NCBI RefSeq assembly: GCF_014284475.1
Contig: NZ_WJBC01000025.1
Location: 1-37,368 of the forward strand
Source: Acetobacterium fimetarium
GTDB lineage: Bacteria > Bacillota > Clostridia > Eubacteriales > Eubacteriaceae
Direction of reading: 5' to 3'
DNA: 37,368 nt
Both the position numbers and the translations under genes were made by a program. The notes beneath the pieces were generated by a model. That model was not told the origin of the DNA and made no database searches. It saw nothing but the letters and a program-made list of their open reading frames with translations. This document shows, piece by piece, positions 32,120 through 37,368 of the stretch (the stretch's first letter is position 1; each line of letters begins with the position of its first letter).

Positions 32120-32590
32120 TTGGCTGAATTAATACCAGTTGAAAATTTGGACGTAGTAAAGGCAATCGTAGCCGAACACAAAGAAGTACCAGGTTGTTTA
32201 ATGCAGATTCTGCAGGAAACACAGACAAAGTACGGCTATCTGCCCATCGAACTACAAAGTACCATTGCAGATGAATTGGATATTCCATTAACAGAAGTAT
32301 TTGGCGTGGCGACATTTTATTCTCAATTTACCCTTAAACCAAAAGGTAAATACAAAATTGGTGTATGCCTGGGTACTGCCTGTTATGTACGTGGTTCACA
32401 AGGTGTTATGGACAAAGTTACCAACATTCTTGGAATCGGCGTCGGCGACACAACTGAAGATGGAAAATTCTCAGTTGATGCGACTCGTTGCGTAGGTGCA
32501 TGCGGCTTGGCCCCAGTAATGATGATTAATGAGGAAGTGTTCGGTCGTTTAACCATTAACGAAGTTCCTGATATTTTAGAGAAATTTTAG
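32120..32590 (+). CDS. hydC: Electron-bifurcating hydrogenase subunit HydC (NuoE-like)
   Basis: Translation starts at TTG (32120) behind AGGAGG. The 156-residue protein is a NuoE/thioredoxin-fold ferredoxin with a [2Fe-2S] site: Cys83, Cys88, Cys124 and Cys128 (CLGTACYVRG and CVGACGLAP). An N-terminal helical bundle (LMQILQETQTKYGYLP, VFGVATFYSQF) precedes it. In HydABC complexes this subunit passes electrons near the flavin of HydB. It is the first gene of the hydC-hydE-hydD-hydB-hydA set. Confidence 0.93.
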   Translation: MAELIPVENLDVVKAIVAEHKEVPGCLMQILQETQTKYGYLPIELQSTIADELDIPLTEVFGVATFYSQFTLKPKGKYKIGVCLGTACYVRGSQGVMDKVTNILGIGVGDTTEDGKFSVDATRCVGACGLAPVMMINEEVFGRLTINEVPDILEKF

Positions 32591-32599
32591 TTAAAAAAA

Positions 32600-33148
32600 A
32601 TGAAAGAGTTATCCCTTCACATATTGGATATTACCCAAAACTCCATCAGAGCACAGGCAAAACTTGTGAAACTGACGATTATTGAATCTCTGGCAGCGAA
32701 TGTACTCGCGATCATGATCGAAGATGATGGTTGCGGCATCCCGGCTGATAAGATTCAGAACATCGCTGATCCTTTTGTCACATCCAGAACAACCCGCCGA
32801 GTCGGCCTTGGTTTATCCCTGTTTAAAGCAGCATCTGAAACGTGCGGTGGCTTTTTCAGGATTACATCCGAGTTTGGCGTTGGTACAAAGGTGACTGGTA
32901 CTTTCAATCGCGATCATATCGATCGTGCTCCCCTTGGCAACATGGCAGACACGGTTGTGACGATGGTAATGTCTTTTGAGGAGGCCGATCTCATTTATGA
33001 ACACGACTACAATAATCAATCATTTATTTTTGATACACGTGAAATTAAAGAGACCCTGGAAGTTACATCGTTAAACGAACCGGACATCCTTAACTGGATC
33101 AGGGAGTTTGTGCGAGAGGGCCTTGAAAAAATTATGGAGGAAGAATAA
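32600..33148 (+). CDS. hydE: Histidine-kinase-like ATPase of the hyd operon
   Basis: The ATG at 32600 follows hydC by nine bases but lacks a good ribosome site, so translation may be coupled or low. The 182-residue protein has an N-box LDITQNSIRAQA (9-20), G1 EDDGCGIP (41-48) and G2 RRVGLGLSLF (66-75), then an extra 70-residue tail ending in acidic residues. It has no phospho-accepting histidine domain or sensor. In A. woodii, as I recall, an equivalent gene (hydE) lies in the operon but its product is not part of the purified enzyme; the name here follows that and is less certain than hydA, hydB and hydC. It may be regulatory or an assembly helper. Confidence 0.75.
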   Translation: MKELSLHILDITQNSIRAQAKLVKLTIIESLAANVLAIMIEDDGCGIPADKIQNIADPFVTSRTTRRVGLGLSLFKAASETCGGFFRITSEFGVGTKVTGTFNRDHIDRAPLGNMADTVVTMVMSFEEADLIYEHDYNNQSFIFDTREIKETLEVTSLNEPDILNWIREFVREGLEKIMEEE

Positions 33149-33149
33149 T

Positions 33150-33548
33150 ATGGCAAAGTCCCTAGCTGAATTAAAAGCGATTCGAGAAAAAAAACTAAAT
33201 GAAATAAACTTGAGACACGGCAAAAATGGCTATCGCGTTGTTGTCGGAATGGCAACCTGCGGTATTGCTGCCGGAGCTCGTCCTGTAATGGTTAAGCTCA
33301 TGGAAGAAGTAGCAGCCAAAAACCTGGTCGATGTAACCGTTGCGCAAACCGGATGTATCGGATCCTGTCGATTAGAACCAATTGTTGAAGTTTACGGCGC
33401 AAATAATGATAAAGTAACCTATGTTCACATGACACCGGAAAAAATTGTCAAAGTAGTGGACCAACATTTGATAGGCGGCAAAATTGTAGATGAATTTACC
33501 ATGACCATCGTTGATGGTAAAATTGTCGATCCAGAGATCAAGGCTTAA
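33150..33548 (+). CDS. hydD: Small thioredoxin-like Fe-S protein of the hyd operon
   Basis: I chose the ATG at 33150 behind GGAGGAAG, one base past the hydE stop; the longer frame from 33108 is inside hydE. The 132-residue protein resembles the N-terminal [2Fe-2S] thioredoxin-fold domain of HydB. It keeps Cys37 (MATCGIAAGA), Cys69 and Cys73 (QTGCIGSCRLEP) but lacks the second cysteine of the first pair (HydB has CGGTGC). Three of the usual four ligands remain, so cluster binding is uncertain. The equivalent in A. woodii is, as I recall, the fourth subunit HydD. The symbol follows that usage. Confidence 0.78.
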   Translation: MAKSLAELKAIREKKLNEINLRHGKNGYRVVVGMATCGIAAGARPVMVKLMEEVAAKNLVDVTVAQTGCIGSCRLEPIVEVYGANNDKVTYVHMTPEKIVKVVDQHLIGGKIVDEFTMTIVDGKIVDPEIKA

Positions 33549-33567
33549 TTGAGGAGGAGAAGAGCAG

Positions 33568-35367
33568 ATGGCATATAAACGTTCGCAGATACTAATATGT
33601 GGTGGCACAGGATGTACTTCCTCTGGTTCCGTTAAATTAGTACAGGAATTAAAAAAAGAGTTAGTAAAACATGATATACTCGATGAAATCGAAGTAATTC
33701 AGACAGGCTGTTTTGGATTGTGTGAATTGGGTCCAGTTGTAATTGTTTACCCAGAAGGCACCTTCTACAGTCGTGTTGCAGTTGAAGATATCGCTGAAAT
33801 GGTTGAAGAACATCTTGTCAAAGGTCGTGTTCTTGACCGACTTGTTTACTCAGAAAAAGGCGATGGACATCATCCATTATCCATCAACGAACTGGGATTC
33901 TTCAAAAAACAACGTCGTATTGCTTTGGCAAACTGTGGTGTTATCAACCCGGAAAACATCGATGAATATATCGGATTCGACGGTTATTTAGCACTTGAAA
34001 AAGTATTGAAAACAATGACTCCTCAGGAAGTTATCGATGAAGTTAAAGCTTCAGGACTTCGTGGTCGTGGGGGCGGAGGATTCCCAACTGGCCTTAAATG
34101 GCAGTTTGCACACAATGCAGTGTCACCAGACGGTGTTAAATACGTTGCCTGTAATGCAGATGAGGGAGATCCCGGCGCATTCATGGACCGTTCCGTATTA
34201 GAAGGTGACCCACATGCGATCATCGAAGCAATGTCAATTGCCGGTTATGCAGTTGGCGCCAAAAAAGGTTATGTTTATGTTCGAGCTGAATACCCAATCG
34301 CCGTTCATCGTCTGCAGATTGCAATCGATCAGGCCAAAGATTATGGGATCCTCGGAGAAAACATTTTCGATACCGATTTTGCCTTTGACCTTGAAATTCG
34401 TTTAGGCGCCGGCGCATTCGTATGCGGCGAAGAAACAGCCCTGATGAATTCAGTCGAAGGAAAACGTGGCGAACCGCGTCCGCGTCCTCCATTCCCAGCA
34501 AACAAAGGTCTGTTCGAAAGACCAACCGTTCTTAACAACGTTGAAACATATGCAAATATTCCCAAGATTATCTTAAACGGTGCAGCATGGTTTGCATCAG
34601 TTGGAACTGAAAAATCAAAAGGAACAAAAGTATTCGCATTAGGTGGAAAAATCAACAATACCGGTTTACTGGAAATCCCAATGGGAACAACACTGAGAGA
34701 AATCATTTATGAAATCGGTGGCGGTATTCCAAACGGTAAAGAATTCAAAGCCGCTCAAACTGGTGGACCATCAGGTGGTTGTTTACCAGCATCAGCACTT
34801 GATACAGAAATTGATTATGATAACCTCATCGCTGCCGGCTCTATGATGGGTTCCGGTGGATTAATCGTCATGGACGAAGACAACTGTATGGTTGATATCG
34901 CACATTTCTTCCTTGAGTTTACTCAGGATGAATCATGTGGTAAATGCCCACCTTGCCGTATCGGTACCAAGAGAATGCTTGAAATCCTCGAAGATATCTG
35001 TGGTGGTAAAGGTAAAGAAGGCGATATCGAACGCTTACAGGAATTAGCAGAAGGCATCAAATCTTCAGCTCTTTGCGGCTTGGGACAAACAGCTCCAAAC
35101 CCAGTTCTGGCTACGATTAAATTCTTCAGAGATGAATACGAAGCTCATATTTATGATAAAAAATGCCCGGCCGGCGTTTGTAAGGCTCTTCTGGATTTCA
35201 AAATTGACGAAGATACTTGTAAAGGGTGTGGCATCTGTGCCAAGAAGTGTCCTGTGGATGCTATTTCCGGCGAAAAGAAAAAACCACACGTTATTGATAC
35301 AACAAAATGTATAAAATGTGGTACTTGTATTGAAGCCTGTCCATTCGGCTCAATATCAAAGGCTTGA
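33568..35367 (+). CDS. hydB: Electron-bifurcating hydrogenase subunit HydB (NuoF-like, FMN/NADH)
   Basis: The ATG follows GAGGAGGAG. The 599-residue protein has an N-terminal [2Fe-2S] thioredoxin domain (Cys11, Cys16, Cys48, Cys52). The NuoF core follows, with NADH/FMN motifs GLRGRGGGGFPTGLKW (163-178) and GAGAFVCGEETALMNSVEG, then an SLBB region. A [4Fe-4S] motif SCGKCPPCRIGT is followed by two C-terminal [4Fe-4S] motifs (CKGCGICAKKC and CIKCGTCIEAC). This subunit binds FMN and NAD and is the bifurcation site, linking H2 oxidation to NAD and ferredoxin reduction. hydA starts 19 bases later. Confidence 0.95.
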   Translation: MAYKRSQILICGGTGCTSSGSVKLVQELKKELVKHDILDEIEVIQTGCFGLCELGPVVIVYPEGTFYSRVAVEDIAEMVEEHLVKGRVLDRLVYSEKGDGHHPLSINELGFFKKQRRIALANCGVINPENIDEYIGFDGYLALEKVLKTMTPQEVIDEVKASGLRGRGGGGFPTGLKWQFAHNAVSPDGVKYVACNADEGDPGAFMDRSVLEGDPHAIIEAMSIAGYAVGAKKGYVYVRAEYPIAVHRLQIAIDQAKDYGILGENIFDTDFAFDLEIRLGAGAFVCGEETALMNSVEGKRGEPRPRPPFPANKGLFERPTVLNNVETYANIPKIILNGAAWFASVGTEKSKGTKVFALGGKINNTGLLEIPMGTTLREIIYEIGGGIPNGKEFKAAQTGGPSGGCLPASALDTEIDYDNLIAAGSMMGSGGLIVMDEDNCMVDIAHFFLEFTQDESCGKCPPCRIGTKRMLEILEDICGGKGKEGDIERLQELAEGIKSSALCGLGQTAPNPVLATIKFFRDEYEAHIYDKKCPAGVCKALLDFKIDEDTCKGCGICAKKCPVDAISGEKKKPHVIDTTKCIKCGTCIEACPFGSISKA

Positions 35368-35386
35368 TGAGGGGGTTATTGAGGAA

Positions 35387-37135
35387 ATGAATGAAATTAC
35401 TTTTAAAATAAACGGACAAGAAATAACGGTTCCAGAAGGAACAACCATTTTAGAAGCCGCTCGAATGAAAAACATTGACATCCCAACACTATGCTATTTA
35501 AAAGGCATTAATGAAATTGGGGCATGTCGTATGTGTCTAGTGGAAATTGCTGGCGCAAGAGCATTGCAGGCAGCATGTGTTTACCCAGTTGCCAATGGAA
35601 TTGAAGTGTTAACAAACTCTCCAAAAGTTCAAAAAGCAAGAAAAGTAAACCTGTCTTTGATTCTGTCAGACCATAACAGAGAATGTACAACTTGTGTCCG
35701 CAGCGAAAACTGCGAACTGCAGGCGTTGTCCAAAGAACTGGACGTATCTGATATTCCTTACCAGGGAGCAAAATCTGGTCACACAATCGACGATATGTCG
35801 ACATCCATCGTTAGAGATGAAACCAAATGTATCCTCTGCAAGAGATGCCAGTCAGTCTGTAACCAGGTTCAAGGCGTTGGCGTACTCGGTGCTGTCGGTC
35901 GTGGATTCAACTCTCAGGTTCAGCCAGTATTCGGCCGATCTTTAGCAGAAGTTGGCTGTATCAATTGCGGACAATGTATCATCAACTGCCCAGTTGGCGC
36001 ACTCAAAGAAAAATCAAACATCCAGGATGTTTGGGATGCACTCAATGATCCGACCAAAACAGTCATCGTTGAAACCGCTCCCGCCGTTCGTGCTGCTTTA
36101 GGCGAAGAATTCGGCCACAAAATGGGCGAACCATGTACCGGAAAAATGGCAGCCGCTTTAAGAAGACTGGGATTTGATAAAGTATTCGATACCGATTTCG
36201 GTGCTGATGTTACCATCATGGAAGAAGGATATGAATTGCTTGGTCGTTTACAAAACGGCGGCGTTCTGCCAATGATCACATCCTGCTCACCAGGCTGGAT
36301 TAAATTTGTTGAAACCTACTATCCACAATTCATTCCCAATCTGTCAAGCTGTAAATCACCACAGAACATGACCGGTGCTTTATTAAAGAGCCATTACGCT
36401 CAAATGAACAACATCGATCCGAAAGATATGGTTGTTGTTTCAGTTATGCCTTGTACCGCTAAAAAATACGAAGTTCAACGTGAAGAACTGGCCGTAGACG
36501 GCAATCAGGATGTTGATATTTCTATCACAACAAGAGAACTTGCTCGTATGATCAAGGCTGCTCGCATCATGTACGACCGTCTTCCCGATGAAGATTTCGA
36601 TCCGTACTATGGCGATTCCACAGGTGCTGCTGTTATCTTCGGTGCTACCGGTGGTGTTATGGAAGCCGCAGTCAGAACACTGGCTGACGTCTTAAACAAA
36701 AAAGACATCAAAGAAATTGACTACGAAGCAGTTCGTGGTGTGGAAGGCATCAAAAGAGCAACAGTTGATGTAACACCAGACCTGGCTGTTAAAGTTGTCA
36801 TTGCTCATGGCGGTGCTAACTTAAAAACTGTCATGGAACAATTAAAAGCCGGCGAACTGAACGATGTCCAGTTCATCGAATTGATGGGATGCCCAGGCGG
36901 TTGCGTAAACGGTGGTGGACAACCAATCGTTTCCGCAAAAGACAAAATGGATATCGACATTCGTGCTGAAAGAGCAAAAGCTCTTTACACCGAAGACGCC
37001 AACAAAGGAATCCGTAAATCACATCAGAATCCTTCAGTAGTACGTCTGTACGATGAATTCCTTGAAGAACCAAATAGCCACAAGGCTCATCATATTCTTC
37101 ATACCACCTATTCCAAAAAACCAAAACTGTATTAA
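35387..37135 (+). CDS. hydA: Electron-bifurcating [FeFe] hydrogenase catalytic subunit HydA
   Basis: The start is the ATG at 35387, 11 bases after GAGGGGG. The 582-residue product has an N-terminal [2Fe-2S] ferredoxin domain (Cys36, 47, 50, 64). A His-ligated cluster follows (His96, Cys100, Cys103, Cys109), then two [4Fe-4S] clusters (Cys148, 151, 154, 158 and Cys191, 194, 197, 201) and the H-cluster domain. L1 is TSCSPGW (Cys300), L2 MPCTAK (Cys355) and L3 GCPGGCVNGGGQP (Cys502, Cys506). The small-subunit-like tail ends the chain. It evolves or oxidises H2 in the cytoplasm, with electrons routed through HydB and HydC. L1 differs from canonical TSCCP (see findings). A strong terminator follows. 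Confidence 0.95.
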   Translation: MNEITFKINGQEITVPEGTTILEAARMKNIDIPTLCYLKGINEIGACRMCLVEIAGARALQAACVYPVANGIEVLTNSPKVQKARKVNLSLILSDHNRECTTCVRSENCELQALSKELDVSDIPYQGAKSGHTIDDMSTSIVRDETKCILCKRCQSVCNQVQGVGVLGAVGRGFNSQVQPVFGRSLAEVGCINCGQCIINCPVGALKEKSNIQDVWDALNDPTKTVIVETAPAVRAALGEEFGHKMGEPCTGKMAAALRRLGFDKVFDTDFGADVTIMEEGYELLGRLQNGGVLPMITSCSPGWIKFVETYYPQFIPNLSSCKSPQNMTGALLKSHYAQMNNIDPKDMVVVSVMPCTAKKYEVQREELAVDGNQDVDISITTRELARMIKAARIMYDRLPDEDFDPYYGDSTGAAVIFGATGGVMEAAVRTLADVLNKKDIKEIDYEAVRGVEGIKRATVDVTPDLAVKVVIAHGGANLKTVMEQLKAGELNDVQFIELMGCPGGCVNGGGQPIVSAKDKMDIDIRAERAKALYTEDANKGIRKSHQNPSVVRLYDEFLEEPNSHKAHHILHTTYSKKPKLY

Positions 37136-37172
37136 TCAGCAGTTACAATAAAAACTGCAGCAAAGACTCAAC

Positions 37173-37200
37173 AAAAAAGGCCCAATAATGGGCCTTTTTT
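37173..37200 (+). terminator. Rho-independent terminator of the hyd operon
   Basis: AAAAAAGGCCCA (from 37173) pairs with TGGGCCTTTTTT (to 37200) around AATAA. It is symmetrical, so it may act on both strands. Confidence 0.92.
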
Positions 37201-37250
37201 GCGTCACCAAATAAATCGTACCGGATTAATACCCCACAATGACACCACCC

Positions 37251-37368
37251 CGTAGGGGCGATCCGTGATCGCCCGCACCCCCATGCCAAACCACCCCAAA
37301 GCATTCACACCAACCCGTAGGGGCGATCCGTGATCGCCCGCACCCCCATGCCAAACCACCCCAAAGCA
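37251..37368 (+). repeat. GC-rich tandem repeat, 65-bp period, running off the window end
   Basis: CGTAGGGGCGATCCGTGATC occurs at 37251 and 37316. The 53 bases after each start are identical to the window end. Each unit holds a GGGCGAT/ATCGCCC hairpin. It shares CGTAGGGGCG with the repeats at 20371-20675. The second unit is cut by the window border. Confidence 0.88.

Noticed and set aside
37251-37368. Possible CRISPR array at the window end
   Set aside because: The spacer part is identical in both units and the unit is a hairpin of the CGTAGGGGCG repeat type, so it is a simple tandem repeat; no cas genes are present.

Overview
The window looks like chromosome of an anaerobic acetogenic Firmicute of the Acetobacterium type. 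The strongest pointer is the gene set at 32120-37135. It encodes an NAD-linked, electron-bifurcating type [FeFe] hydrogenase in the order NuoE-like subunit, HATPase protein, small [2Fe-2S]-like protein, NuoF-like subunit, 582-residue hydrogenase, which matches my memory of the Acetobacterium woodii hyd cluster. The polC gene, the MEP isoprenoid genes and the clostridial ChW repeats also fit a low-to-mid GC Clostridia genome. The species is inferred, not shown.

Layout. 144-4217: two tandem paralogous secreted CHAP/ChW cell-wall proteins, one carrying an extra Ig-like repeat and a C-type lectin domain. 4519-7131: an NMT1/SsuA-like ABC importer (lipoprotein, permease, ATPase) behind a leader with a riboswitch-like structure and an overlapping terminator. 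7424-9752: an AT-rich cluster of an SPFH/virion-core-like zinc-ribbon protein, a four-helix membrane protein and a zinc-ribbon TM2 protein, resembling the ydjGHI membrane-stress genes. 9985-12120: a HAD phosphatase, RidA and a YheO-type regulator. 12533-20216: uppS-cdsA-rseP-ispG-polC, with dxr just downstream on the opposite strand (20687-21847). 22218-24135: a small unknown membrane protein and an iron-containing alcohol dehydrogenase. 24828-28252: an SbcD/SbcC-like (YhaO/YhaN-like) nuclease-ATPase pair. 28371-31856: a probable H2-sensing or redox-signalling locus (DRTGG, HATPase, a HydS-like [FeFe]-hydrogenase homologue, DRTGG, PHP). 32120-37135: the catalytic hyd operon, with its own promoter and terminator.

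The intergenic regions hold a dispersed family of hairpin-rich elements about 98-310 bp long (4280-4466, 11249-11435, 12153-12363 inverted, 24478-24783, 29194-29374). They share imperfect terminal inverted repeats starting GTACCGAC. Several internal stems differ between copies by compensatory base changes, so the fold appears to be conserved. A related hairpin with a conserved core and a variable outer stem lies downstream of polC and of adh and inside the 12153 copy. A second, GC-rich repeat type (CGTAGGGGCG) forms direct repeats after polC and at the window end.

The best candidates for something undescribed are the covarying repeat family, the switch-like leader of the ABC operon, and the putative hydrogen-sensor locus beside the bifurcating hydrogenase. 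All calls come from reading the sequence; no database search was run.
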